Origin: Lactobacillus sp. ESL0246
Lineage (GTDB): Bacteria > Bacillota > Bacilli > Lactobacillales > Lactobacillaceae
Direction: 5' to 3'
DNA length: 63,469 nt
NCBI RefSeq assembly: GCF_003692965.1
Contig: NZ_REHC01000010.1
Location: 1-63,469, forward strand
This document shows, in pieces, positions 8,148 to 18,216 of the stretch (position 1 is the stretch's first letter; each line of letters opens with the position of its first letter). The notes beneath the pieces were generated by a model, which was not told the origin of the DNA, did no database searches, and saw nothing but the letters and a program-made list of their open reading frames with translations. A program made the position numbers and the translations under genes.

Positions 8148-10031
8148 TTATTCATCCTTTTTAAACATTTTGCGTAATTCATTTTTTCGTAAACGAATAA
8201 GAACAACATTACCTTTAGCATCGTGGTACGGATCCTCTATTTTCCGTAATTTAGTCAAAATATCCTTACATTCTAGATTACTTAACTGCTCTTTGCCTAC
8301 AACAACTTGTTGAGCTTGATTTGCTGCAATTCGGTCGATTAATTTAGTTGAATTATTTTGATCAACATTTAAGTAGTAATCAAGAATTGTGCGTATTTCC
8401 TTTTCCGAATCATCCTGTAACCAGGTCGGAGTTGTACGCAAAATAAAAGTATTTTGACCAAAATCTTCTAAAAAAATTCCTATTTTTTTTATTTCCGTTA
8501 GTTTAGAACTTATTTGAATAAATTCTAAATTACCAAAATTTAGAATTAATGGTGTCAGCAAAGTTTGTTGAGCAATCTTTTGTTTTACAAGTGCACTCTT
8601 AATTTTCTCAAAGCATAACAATCGCCTTGCTGCCACCTGGTCAATCAAATATAAATCTCCCTTGTTACTGGCAATAAGATAGGTGCCAGCTTTTCCTACG
8701 AATTCTAAGTTAGGTAGACTATTAGTTAGAACGTCATCTCCAGTTGAGGTAAGTTTTTCAGTAATCACTCGCTTAGAAAAGGGTCGTAACCGTTTTTGAA
8801 TAGCCACATTTTGGGACCAGCTTTTAGAAATTACATAATAATCATCTTCACGTGGAATACTTAGATCAACATAGTGCATCACTTGTGGAGATTTAATTGT
8901 TAGTGGCTGACTTTCTTGCACCTCATCCTCAATTTGGGACCTACGCTTAGTTTCAACTACATCTTTATTTAAATCAAACTTTAATTGATCAATTAAAGTT
9001 TCAGTTTTAACAGAAGATAAATTACCAAGCCCATCTGCTTGAGCATCTTTTTGCAAAAGCACTTTACTAATAGTACTTGTAATTAGTCGACTTAATTGTG
9101 TCTCTTTTGATAACCGCACTTCTCGCTTTGTTGGATGAACATTCACATCTACTAGAAATGGATCAACCACTATTTTAATTACTGCAATTGGATAGTGCCT
9201 ATCTGTCAAGTTAGCACCATAGCCACTCATTACCGCCTTAGCTAATTGATAATTATTAATATACCGACCATTAAGTAAAATCGAAATGAAATTACGCGTT
9301 GAACGGGTTAATTCTGGTTTAGAAATAAGTCCAGAAATTGTAAAATCTTGGTCACTCCCCTTGATTAACAACATCTTTTCAGCAATTTCTCGACCATAAA
9401 CACTTGCAACAGTTTGTTTAAGAACCTTGTTACCCGCAGTTTTAAGTAAAATACGTTTTTCGCTTTTTAATGTTAGAGCTATTTGAGGGTAACCTAGAGC
9501 AATTCGATTAATAATATCAACAATTTTCATGATTTCAGTTCTAGGACTACGTAAGTATTTTAACCGAGCCGGTGTGTTATAAAACAAATCGCTAACAGTA
9601 ATTCGGGTACCTAAAGGTGCTGCAGCATCTTCTTGAGTTTTTTTAATACCAGCATCAAATACGGCCCGTTTGCCCACCATATTTTCGGTTTTTGTTAATA
9701 CTTCAACATGGCTAACTGCTGCAATCGAAGCTAAGGCTTCTCCACGAAAACCAAGTGTATCAACATTAAACAGATCATGTTCATTTTCAATTTTACTTGT
9801 TGCATGCCTTGTAAATGCCAAATCAAGTTGGTTACCAGCAATTCCTGTTCCATTATCTTGAACTACAATCTTCTTTAGTCCAGCATCTAAAAATTCTATT
9901 TGGATACGATCACTACCAGCATCAATCGAATTTTCAACTAATTCTTTAACAACACTTGCTGGTCTCTCAATAACTTCACCAGCGGCAATTTGATTAGCTA
10001 AATTCTCAGATAACTCATGAATTTCTGCCAT
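8148..10031 (-). CDS. mutL: DNA mismatch repair protein MutL with degenerate endonuclease motifs
   Basis: A 627-aa GHKL ATPase linking MutS mismatch recognition to strand processing. The N-terminal ATPase is intact: ELVENSIDAG, DNGTGI, GFRGEALASI and TRHATSK are all present. The C-terminal dimerisation domain normally has DQHA(X)2E(X)4E, an ACR motif and CPHGRP in organisms that lack MutH. Here the equivalents read DQVAARRLLCFE (near residue 463; His and first Glu replaced), RIAANQAQQVVVG and DPYHDAKGN (near 602). The frame is uninterrupted, so this is substitution, not truncation. Either nicking activity is lost or the site has been rebuilt. Immediately downstream of mutS. Confidence 0.93.
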   Translation of the reverse strand: MAEIHELSENLANQIAAGEVIERPASVVKELVENSIDAGSDRIQIEFLDAGLKKIVVQDNGTGIAGNQLDLAFTRHATSKIENEHDLFNVDTLGFRGEALASIAAVSHVEVLTKTENMVGKRAVFDAGIKKTQEDAAAPLGTRITVSDLFYNTPARLKYLRSPRTEIMKIVDIINRIALGYPQIALTLKSEKRILLKTAGNKVLKQTVASVYGREIAEKMLLIKGSDQDFTISGLISKPELTRSTRNFISILLNGRYINNYQLAKAVMSGYGANLTDRHYPIAVIKIVVDPFLVDVNVHPTKREVRLSKETQLSRLITSTISKVLLQKDAQADGLGNLSSVKTETLIDQLKFDLNKDVVETKRRSQIEDEVQESQPLTIKSPQVMHYVDLSIPREDDYYVISKSWSQNVAIQKRLRPFSKRVITEKLTSTGDDVLTNSLPNLEFVGKAGTYLIASNKGDLYLIDQVAARRLLCFEKIKSALVKQKIAQQTLLTPLILNFGNLEFIQISSKLTEIKKIGIFLEDFGQNTFILRTTPTWLQDDSEKEIRTILDYYLNVDQNNSTKLIDRIAANQAQQVVVGKEQLSNLECKDILTKLRKIEDPYHDAKGNVVLIRLRKNELRKMFKKDE

Positions 10032-10033
10032 AA

Positions 10034-12640
10034 TTAGTCTTCATCCTTCAAGTCTTCCTGCCAATTTTTAACAAGTTGCATTACTTCTAGCGGTGTTTTA
10101 TCATTCAAATAAAGATTAGCAATTTCATGTAAAATTTCTTGTTTTTTATTAGGCAATTGTTTTTCACTGCTAGATATATCTGGATCATAATTTAAAGATG
10201 GATCAGTTGGGGTGATTTTAAATAATTCCAACTGCTTTGCACTAGAATCCAAGCCACTACCCTGTTCTTCTAAATGTTGTAACAATTCTTGTGCTTTATG
10301 CAAAACTTTATGTGGTAATCCTGCAAGTTGAGCAACGTGGATTCCATAACTTTGATCAGCAGGTCCGGGTAAAATTTGGTGAAGAAAAATCAATTTACCA
10401 TTTTCTTGAGTTGCACCAACATGGATATTTTTTAAATGTGGTAATGTTTGTGCCATAGCAGTTAACTCATGAAAATGTGTCGCAAATAAAACTTTTGCTC
10501 CTACTTCATCATGTAAGTACTGTACAATTGCGCCCGCTAAGGCCATTCCATCATAGGTTGCTGTTCCTCGTCCAATTTCATCAAATAAAACAAGACTACG
10601 TTTAGTTGCATGCTGAAGTGCATCGTTGGCTTCAGTCATTTCAACCATAAACGTACTTTGTCCTGAAATCAAATCATCTGCAGCACCAATGCGAGTGAAA
10701 ATTTGATCAAATATTGGCAATTCTGCTTTTTCAGCTGGAACAAAAGAACCTATTTGTGCCATCACTGCAATTAATGCCATCTGTCTCATATAAGTGCTTT
10801 TACCAGACATATTAGGACCAGTAATCAAAAAGATATCGGTTCCTTTATCTAATTTAACATCATTAGGAATGTAAGCATCCGTTCTCATTACCTTTTCAAC
10901 AACTGGATGACGTCCTAATTTAATTTCAATATCTTGAGAATTACTATGAAAGTGTGGCCGACAATAATTATTTTCTTCAGCAATCTGAGCAAAAGAACAA
11001 AAAACATCTAAAGCAGCAATTTGGCTTGCTAATGACTGTAATGCCGAAATATATTTCTTAACTTCCTCACGTAATTTGACAAACAAGTCGTATTCCAAAT
11101 CGGTAGACTTAGTCTGTGCCTCAAGAATCAAATTTTCATGCTCTTTTAGTTCAGGTGTGATATAGCGTTCGGCATTCGCCAGCGTTTGTTTACGTGTATA
11201 GCGATCAAGCGGTACCTTATTTTTATTAGAGTTAGTGATTTGTATATAATATCCAAAAACCTTATTATACCCGACCTTAAGATTTTCAATTCCAGTTTTC
11301 TTACGCTCACTTTTTTCCATTTCAGTTAGCCACTTTTTACCGTTATTCATTGCATCACGATAGCGATCCAGCTGTTGATCAACACCTGATTTAATCAAAC
11401 CACCTTCTGTTGTTAGTACTGGTGGCTGATCGACTAAAGTCGCGGTAATTAATTTCGCTACTCCCTTTAATGGATCAATTTTTTGGGCAAATTGTTGTAA
11501 AGATTTGCTATTAGACTTAGCCAAAGTAGTAAGAATAGTTGGTACTGCTTCAAGTGAATGGGCTAATTGCAGAAGTTCTCGCGCATTTACATTACCAAAG
11601 GCAATACGTCCACTCAAGCGTTCTAAGTCATATACTCCCTTTAACGCGTCAATCACGTTTTCTCGAATAAAATATTCATCTAATAGCGACTGCACCATTT
11701 CTTGACGCTTATTAAGCTGTTCAACTGAAAGAAGTGGTCTTGCTAACCACTGTTTGAGTAACCGTCCACCCATTGCTGTATGGGTTTTATCAAGTACCCA
11801 GAATAATGAACCCATTTTTTTACCAGTTTTAGCAGAAACAGTTAATTCAAGATTATCGCGTACAGTGTGTGACATTTGCAAATATTGGCTCACTTCATAG
11901 CTTTGAGCTACCTGCAAATGCGATAAACTACGGCGTTGGGTTTGCAATAAGTATTTCACTAATTGCTCAACTGCTGCTTTTTCAGCAGGATCTGTTAGTT
12001 TCTGCTCCGCAAATGAGACTTCGGCATGTTGTTCTTTTACTTGTGCTGGCTCAGAGACAGTAATATTTGCCTTGTGCAAAAAGTCACTAGTTTGACTATT
12101 TAAATGGCCAGCATATACCATTTCCTTAGTCCTTAAAGTTAATAACTCATTTGAAACTGCAGCAAAACTTTTTAAGTGTGTAGCAAAAATTTCACCTGTA
12201 GATAAATCACTGTAGGCCAACCCAAAAGAATTTTGGGTACTGACAAGAGACGTTAAATAATTAGCATCCTTAGCATCACTTGGTTTGTCGTTCATCAATG
12301 TTCCTGGAGTCACCAACTGAATGATTCCCCGTTTTACCATTCCCTTAGCTTGTTTGGGATCTTCTAGCTGCTCACAAAGGGCTACCTTGTAACCTTTTTC
12401 CACAAGCGTATCAACATACGAATTCACTGCCACATGTGGCACACCAGCCATAGGAATTGGATGAGCTGACTTATTGGAACGATGAGTCAGAGTTAATTCT
12501 AAGATTTGAGCCCCCTTAACAGCATCATCTTCAAACAATTCATAAAAATCACCGACGCGATAAAATAGAAAAGCATCGGGATATTGCTTCTTGATTTCAT
12601 AATATTGCTCCATCATCGGAGTGGTATTTGCGTTAGCCAT
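10034..12640 (-). CDS. mutS: DNA mismatch repair ATPase MutS
   Basis: An 868-aa mismatch-recognition protein. The N-terminus has MMEQYYEIKKQYPDAFLFYR and the mismatch-wedging Phe-x-Glu (FYELF) near residue 30. Domains II-IV span the middle, and the ABC-type ATPase has Walker A TGPNMSGKST near 620, the STFMVEM loop, Walker B LVLFDEIGRGT and FATHFHEL. The tail holds a helix-turn-helix and a Gln/Leu-rich dimer segment. All catalytic residues look intact, unlike those of the adjacent MutL. It is the promoter-proximal gene of the mutS-mutL-ruvA-ruvB run. Confidence 0.95.
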   Translation of the reverse strand: MANANTTPMMEQYYEIKKQYPDAFLFYRVGDFYELFEDDAVKGAQILELTLTHRSNKSAHPIPMAGVPHVAVNSYVDTLVEKGYKVALCEQLEDPKQAKGMVKRGIIQLVTPGTLMNDKPSDAKDANYLTSLVSTQNSFGLAYSDLSTGEIFATHLKSFAAVSNELLTLRTKEMVYAGHLNSQTSDFLHKANITVSEPAQVKEQHAEVSFAEQKLTDPAEKAAVEQLVKYLLQTQRRSLSHLQVAQSYEVSQYLQMSHTVRDNLELTVSAKTGKKMGSLFWVLDKTHTAMGGRLLKQWLARPLLSVEQLNKRQEMVQSLLDEYFIRENVIDALKGVYDLERLSGRIAFGNVNARELLQLAHSLEAVPTILTTLAKSNSKSLQQFAQKIDPLKGVAKLITATLVDQPPVLTTEGGLIKSGVDQQLDRYRDAMNNGKKWLTEMEKSERKKTGIENLKVGYNKVFGYYIQITNSNKNKVPLDRYTRKQTLANAERYITPELKEHENLILEAQTKSTDLEYDLFVKLREEVKKYISALQSLASQIAALDVFCSFAQIAEENNYCRPHFHSNSQDIEIKLGRHPVVEKVMRTDAYIPNDVKLDKGTDIFLITGPNMSGKSTYMRQMALIAVMAQIGSFVPAEKAELPIFDQIFTRIGAADDLISGQSTFMVEMTEANDALQHATKRSLVLFDEIGRGTATYDGMALAGAIVQYLHDEVGAKVLFATHFHELTAMAQTLPHLKNIHVGATQENGKLIFLHQILPGPADQSYGIHVAQLAGLPHKVLHKAQELLQHLEEQGSGLDSSAKQLELFKITPTDPSLNYDPDISSSEKQLPNKKQEILHEIANLYLNDKTPLEVMQLVKNWQEDLKDED

Positions 12641-12702
12641 TTATACCTCTTCTTCTGTTTCATTACTGTTACCTATTATACGCTAATCGAGAATACAAAA
12701 GA

Positions 12703-12730
12703 AAAAAGACCGTAAGTAAACGATCTTTTT
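12703..12730 (-). terminator. Terminator after pcp
   Basis: AAAAAGATCGT and ACGGTCTTTTT pair with one G-U wobble, followed by a T-rich run. It separates pcp from mutS. Confidence 0.7.
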
Positions 12731-12771
12731 ATAATTTTAAGCTTAGCCTCCATGTACAATGCTTAGCTTAA

Positions 12772-13419
12772 TCAGGCAATATGCCCTTCAATTGTCCTAA
12801 TATCCTCTTTACCATCCATTTGAACAATTGCCTTAATTGCTGCTGTGATTCCGCGAACATCATCTTTTAAACTTAAACTTGGAGTTTCTGGTAAAGCCAC
12901 AACCTGCTCTGGTAAATAGGGAATATGCATAAAGCCAGCTTTAAGCTGTGGAAATTCCTTATCAATCATGTACTGAACTTGATACATAATATGATTGCAA
13001 ACAAAAGTACCAGCTGTTGTAGAAACATAACTTGGAATACCAACACTCCGAATTTCACGTACCATAGCTTTAACAGGTAATTGGGTAAAGTAGGCATTTT
13101 TACCGTTTGCCTGAATTGGCATAGCAATTGGTTGATAGCCTTTATTATCAGCAATTCGACCGTCATCAAAATTAATCGCAACCCGCTCAGGAGTTAAGCC
13201 GTATCGTCCTCCTGCCTGACCAATATTCAAAACATAATCTGGATCTTCTTCAACAATTGCGTCATGCACGACTTTAGCACATTCATTAAAGATTGTCGGT
13301 ATCTCAAGTTTTACAATTTTCGCATCAGCAATTTTATCATCCAAACGTTTAACAGCCTCAATAGCAGGATTGATTTTATCAGTACCAAATGGATCAAAAC
13401 CTGTAACTAAAATTTTCAT
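12772..13419 (-). CDS. pcp: Pyrrolidone-carboxylate peptidase (pyroglutamyl peptidase I)
   Basis: A 215-aa cytoplasmic cysteine peptidase that removes N-terminal pyroglutamate from peptides. The catalytic triad residues are recognisable: Glu in [13 protein letters not shown] near 81, Cys in [11 protein letters not shown] near 143, His in [12 protein letters not shown] near 167. [12 protein letters not shown] is the usual N-terminus. A good ribosome site (GAGGAG) supports the ATG. It is preceded by the DUF969/DUF979 membrane pair 21 bp away on the same strand, an association common in Firmicutes, which suggests these transport the amino acid or peptide that Pcp releases or consumes. Confidence 0.93.
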   Translation of the reverse strand: MKILVTGFDPFGTDKINPAIEAVKRLDDKIADAKIVKLEIPTIFNECAKVVHDAIVEEDPDYVLNIGQAGGRYGLTPERVAINFDDGRIADNKGYQPIAMPIQANGKNAYFTQLPVKAMVREIRSVGIPSYVSTTAGTFVCNHIMYQVQYMIDKEFPQLKAGFMHIPYLPEQVVALPETPSLSLKDDVRGITAAIKAIVQMDGKEDIRTIEGHIA

Positions 13420-13440
13420 TGTTCTCTCCTCAATTAATCA

Positions 13441-14364
13441 CTAAAATGCTAGAAAATACATCAAAATAATTTGAATGATTAACATACTAATTGCAATTGG
13501 CAATTGCTGCTTAATTACTCCTAATTGATCTTTCATTTCCATTAAAGCAACTGGTAAAGTGTTAAAATTAGCCGCCATTGGAGTTACCAAAGTTCCACAA
13601 TAGCCAGAAGTCATCCCTAAAGCTGCAACCACTACTGGCGAACCACCTTGAGCAACAACAAAAGGAATTCCAATTCCAGCCGTAATCACAGCGAATGCAG
13701 CAAATGCATTACCCATTATTGCTGTAAATATAGCCATTGCCACGCAGTAAAGACAAACTCCTAACAAATGATTACCAATTGGGAATAAACCTGAGATCGC
13801 TTTAGCAGTAGTTTCGCCCACTCCTGAAGCGGTAAAGACAACCCCAAGTGTTGCTAATAATTGTGGCAAAATCCCAGCAGAGCCTACTGAACGAACCATT
13901 CGCTGAGAATCCTCATAAGCAGTTTTAACATCTGACTTAGTTAGTATCATCGCCACAATTAATGACACAATTGCAGCGATTCCAATGCCAACTTGACCTC
14001 CTAAGTTTGTATATTGTGCAATTGCTAAGGCTAAGATCGCAAGCAAAATGCTTGGCAGAAAAATCCAATTGCCGATTCGTTTTACAGTATCAGCCGCAAC
14101 TTTTTCGTTAAGCTCTTTAATATGACCAACACGAACTTGCTTAAATAATGAAAGCAAAGCGATGAAGATAATTAATCCACCACTCACTTCACTTGGTAAC
14201 CATTGACCAAGGCAAAAGAGAACAGCAAACAAAAACCAAAATAAGCCTGTACCCCAGCGCACTTGATTTGTTTGATCACGCCACGATTCTATTGCTGCTG
14301 CCAAAAAGAACAGACCAATTAAAATATAGAAAGCCAATAAAAGATTGTTAATCAATGTTACCAT
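13441..14364 (-). CDS. DUF979 family membrane protein
   Basis: A 307-aa protein with about nine hydrophobic helices and no signal peptide. Gly-rich helices such as GVVFTASGVGETTAKAISG and the final TPMAANFNTLPVALME segment are typical of DUF979 proteins, which resemble one half of an ion-transporter (IT superfamily) permease. It starts one base after the DUF969 stop, so the two are probably one transporter split in two. The neighbouring pcp suggests 5-oxoproline or a derivative as substrate. That substrate is inferred from position only. Confidence 0.8.
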   Translation of the reverse strand: MVTLINNLLLAFYILIGLFFLAAAIESWRDQTNQVRWGTGLFWFLFAVLFCLGQWLPSEVSGGLIIFIALLSLFKQVRVGHIKELNEKVAADTVKRIGNWIFLPSILLAILALAIAQYTNLGGQVGIGIAAIVSLIVAMILTKSDVKTAYEDSQRMVRSVGSAGILPQLLATLGVVFTASGVGETTAKAISGLFPIGNHLLGVCLYCVAMAIFTAIMGNAFAAFAVITAGIGIPFVVAQGGSPVVVAALGMTSGYCGTLVTPMAANFNTLPVALMEMKDQLGVIKQQLPIAISMLIIQIILMYFLAF

Positions 14365-15027
14365 TTATTTCTCCTTCTTTATTTTTTGATCAAACATGTG
14401 ATTATAGAATAAGCACAAGAGATAACAAATTACAGCAACAGGAATCGTATATAATACAACTCCCGATGGCGTAATCGGATGCCCCAACGATTTCATTGTA
14501 CTAGAAATCAAGAGAACACTTGAAGACGCCACAAATAAGTTTTGAGCAAAAAAGTTACCAAAATTTTCATTAGCTGCAGCTCTTGCCTTAATCTGATCAA
14601 TCTCTAGTTCTGTTAATTCATGATTTACCTTACCAGCAGCTTGTGCCATAGGATTAATCAAAGGTGCAATAAACTGAACATGTCCTTGCAATGTGATACC
14701 AAAGATGCATGCAATTTCTCTTATTGCCAAATAAATATCGAATATTCGACCTGGGGTTAAATTTTTCATTTTTTGAATTAAATTGACAGCTGCTTTCTTA
14801 AGACCATGTCTTTCCAATATACCAATTGTTGGCAATGTTAAGAAAAAGAGTGAGACCATACGGTTATCCATAAACCCTTTTCCTAAAATCCGCAAGAACG
14901 AAACAAAATCAATTCCGGAAACCAAGGCAGTTACTAGAGCAGCGATTACGACCACACCCACTGTATCTAGTCCAATAGCAAATCCCAGTACAATTACTAG
15001 AACACCAATTAAATTTAAAAATTCCAT
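14365..15027 (-). CDS. DUF969 family membrane protein
   Basis: A 220-aa integral membrane protein with about five to six helices (EFLNLIGVLVIVLGFAIG at the N-terminus). The central RIFDIYLAIREIACIFG and GHVQFIAPLINPMAQAA stretches are family hallmarks. The start at 15027 is chosen over one five codons upstream because AAAGGGAA lies between them as a ribosome site. It is the promoter-proximal gene of the DUF969-DUF979-pcp operon. The likely role is as the partner subunit of the DUF979 protein. Confidence 0.8.
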   Translation of the reverse strand: MEFLNLIGVLVIVLGFAIGLDTVGVVVIAALVTALVSGIDFVSFLRILGKGFMDNRMVSLFFLTLPTIGILERHGLKKAAVNLIQKMKNLTPGRIFDIYLAIREIACIFGITLQGHVQFIAPLINPMAQAAGKVNHELTELEIDQIKARAAANENFGNFFAQNLFVASSSVLLISSTMKSLGHPITPSGVVLYTIPVAVICYLLCLFYNHMFDQKIKKEK

Positions 15028-15123
15028 AAAATTCCCTTTCATTAAAAAATAATATTAATTTAAAATACTAATATTATTATTTTTTGTCAAATTAGGTCTT
15101 GTTCTGGTTATCATTAGCTACTT

Positions 15124-15166
15124 CAAAAAAAAAGAACTGCTCACTTCAAATGAACAGTCTTTTTAA
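15124..15166 (-). terminator. Terminator after groEL
   Basis: AAAGACTGTTCA and TGAGCAGTTCTTT pair imperfectly around a 7-base loop, followed by a run of nine T on the minus strand. Confidence 0.75.
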
Positions 15167-15183
15167 AGATAAGCATATTTAAA

Positions 15184-16827
<1,644 letters not shown>

Positions 16828-16831
16828 TTAA

Positions 16832-17116
16832 TTACTTAACAATTGCTAAAATATCTTTTTCATGAAGGACTAAGTATTTTTCGCCTTCATACTTAACGTC
16901 AGTTCCAGAATACTTGTCGTATAAAACAATGTTACCTTTAGTTACAGTCATTGGAATCTTGTTACCATTTTCGGCATAACTACCTTCGCCTACGGCAACA
17001 ACTTCGCCTTCAGTTGGTTTTTGTTTAGCGTTAGAAGCAAGGACGATTCCGCCTACAGTTTTTTCTTCTTCTTCTTTAACTTTTACGATCACGCGATCAC
17101 CTATTGGTTGTAACAC
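16832..17116 (-). CDS. groES: Co-chaperonin GroES (Hsp10)
   Basis: A 94-aa lid protein of the GroEL chamber. [26 protein letters not shown] contains the mobile loop, and the C-terminal beta segment ends in [13 protein letters not shown]. Length and all motifs are normal. First gene of the groESL operon, with a sigma-A promoter at 17197-17225, a CIRCE element in the leader and a second CIRCE-like palindrome upstream of the promoter. Confidence 0.96.
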   Translation of the reverse strand: MLQPIGDRVIVKVKEEEEKTVGGIVLASNAKQKPTEGEVVAVGEGSYAENGNKIPMTVTKGNIVLYDKYSGTDVKYEGEKYLVLHEKDILAIVK

Positions 17117-17157
17117 GTTTGTCCCTCCTAAATTTTAATTAAAATCATTATTAGCCG

Positions 17158-17184
17158 TTAGCACTCTTATCAACCAAGTGCTAA
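17158..17184 (-). promoter_or_regulatory. CIRCE operator (HrcA site)
   Basis: TTAGCACTC-N9-AAGTGCTAA, one base from the consensus TTAGCACTC-N9-GAGTGCTAA. It lies just downstream of the groES -10 element, the normal position for HrcA repression. The hrcA gene is not in the window. Confidence 0.93.
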
Positions 17185-17196
17185 CTTACAAATATG

Positions 17197-17225
17197 ATAA
17201 TAACTCCTTTACAAATAAATTGCAA
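17197..17225 (-). promoter_or_regulatory. groESL promoter
   Basis: TTGCAA (17220-17225) and TATTAT (17197-17202) on the minus strand with a 17-bp spacer, immediately upstream of CIRCE and about 80 bases before the groES ATG. Confidence 0.85.
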
Positions 17226-17228
17226 GAA

Positions 17229-17263
17229 AAAATTAGCACTTTACGTAAAAAAGTGCTAATTTC
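17229..17263 (-). terminator. rex terminator that is also a second CIRCE-like palindrome
   Basis: AAATTAGCACTTT and AAAGTGCTAATTT pair nearly perfectly and are followed by T6 on the minus strand, a clear intrinsic terminator after rex. Its core TTAGCACTT-N9-AAGTGCTAA (17233-17259) has exactly the CIRCE spacing and lies 8 bp upstream of the groES -35, so it may also bind HrcA. Confidence 0.75.
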
Positions 17264-17290
17264 TTATAGATTAGAATGCCTCTCTAACTT

Positions 17291-17935
17291 TTAATTTGTT
17301 TGCTTATTCTTATCGCTATCAAGGAAATAAATTAAAGTTTGTAACTCTGTTGCTAAATCAACATTTTGAATTCTGATTCCACTTGGAGCAGACAAACGAA
17401 TTGGAGTAAAATTCATAATTCCCTTAATACCTGCTTCAACCATTTCATCGGCTGTTTTTTGTGCAGTTGTGGAAGGAACCGTTAAAATAGCGATCGTTAT
17501 TTGTTGGTCACTTAATTGCTTCTGTAATTCATCCATTCGATACACTGGTACTCCACTTAATATCTTACCTGTGATTTTTTCATCAATATCAAAAGCGCAC
17601 GAAATTCGGATATTATTACTACGTTTAAAATTGTAGTTAAGTAAAGCATGACCAAGATTACCCACTCCAACCAAGGCTACATTGGTTAACGTATCTTGAT
17701 TCAAAATTTTCTTAAAAAAAGATAGTAAGCTTTTCACATCATAACCATAACCACGTTTACCTAGAGCACCAAAATACGAAAAATCGCGTCTAATTGATGC
17801 ACTATCAACTTGAACCGCTTCGGATAACTCAGTTGATGAAACTTTTTCTTTCCCCGCTTCATTTAAAATTATTAAATATCGATAATAAAGCGGCAGTCTT
17901 TTAGCTGTCGCTGTGGGAATTTTGATCTTTTCCAT
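17291..17935 (-). CDS. rex: Redox-sensing transcriptional repressor Rex
   Basis: A 214-aa dimeric repressor that senses the NADH/NAD+ ratio. The N-terminal winged helix has [16 protein letters not shown] and [35 protein letters not shown] (residues ~38-70). The Rossmann domain has the [13 protein letters not shown] nucleotide loop near 90, and a C-terminal swapped helix follows. Homologues repress fermentation and NADH-oxidising genes. It is divergent from the ABC-F gene and ends at the terminator above. A Rex-like half palindrome lies in its own leader. Confidence 0.93.
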   Translation of the reverse strand: MEKIKIPTATAKRLPLYYRYLIILNEAGKEKVSSTELSEAVQVDSASIRRDFSYFGALGKRGYGYDVKSLLSFFKKILNQDTLTNVALVGVGNLGHALLNYNFKRSNNIRISCAFDIDEKITGKILSGVPVYRMDELQKQLSDQQITIAILTVPSTTAQKTADEMVEAGIKGIMNFTPIRLSAPSGIRIQNVDLATELQTLIYFLDSDKNKQTN

Positions 17936-17971
17936 AAAAAGCCTCCAACTTTATTATTTCTTGCACCTGTT

Positions 17972-18027
17972 TTGTGAATTAATCATCAATTAATATTATT
18001 TTACCTATAAATTTGCTTAAGTTGCAA
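17972..18027 (-). promoter_or_regulatory. rex promoter with candidate Rex operator
   Basis: On the minus strand TTGCAA (18022-18027) and TAAAAT (17998-18003) are 18 bp apart. Just downstream TTGTGAATTAATCATCAA (17972-17989, plus-strand reading) matches the Rex consensus TTGTGAA-N4-TTCACAA except at three bases of the second half. Autoregulation is inferred. Confidence 0.5.
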
Positions 18028-18189
18028 ATATTTTTTTCACAATGTACCAAATTTTAACACAACAAAGACAACTTTACTATGCGAATATAAGTAATTAACA
18101 CAAATTTTTGTTATTTTTGTTTTATTACTTATAAAAAAGTTGTAAATTTTAAAAGTCATTTTTGCAGTCCACTGTATCTGCTTTTCATA

Positions 18190-18198
18190 TGCTAAAAT
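18190..18198 (+). promoter_or_regulatory. Extended -10 promoter of the ABC-F gene
   Basis: TGCTAAAAT is an extended -10 (TGn-TAAAAT) 18 bases before the ATG at 18217. No good -35 is present. The 281-bp divergent region 17936-18216 otherwise holds only the rex promoter and AT-rich sequence. Confidence 0.5.
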
Positions 18199-18216
18199 AG
18201 ACTTTAGGTGAAAAAT

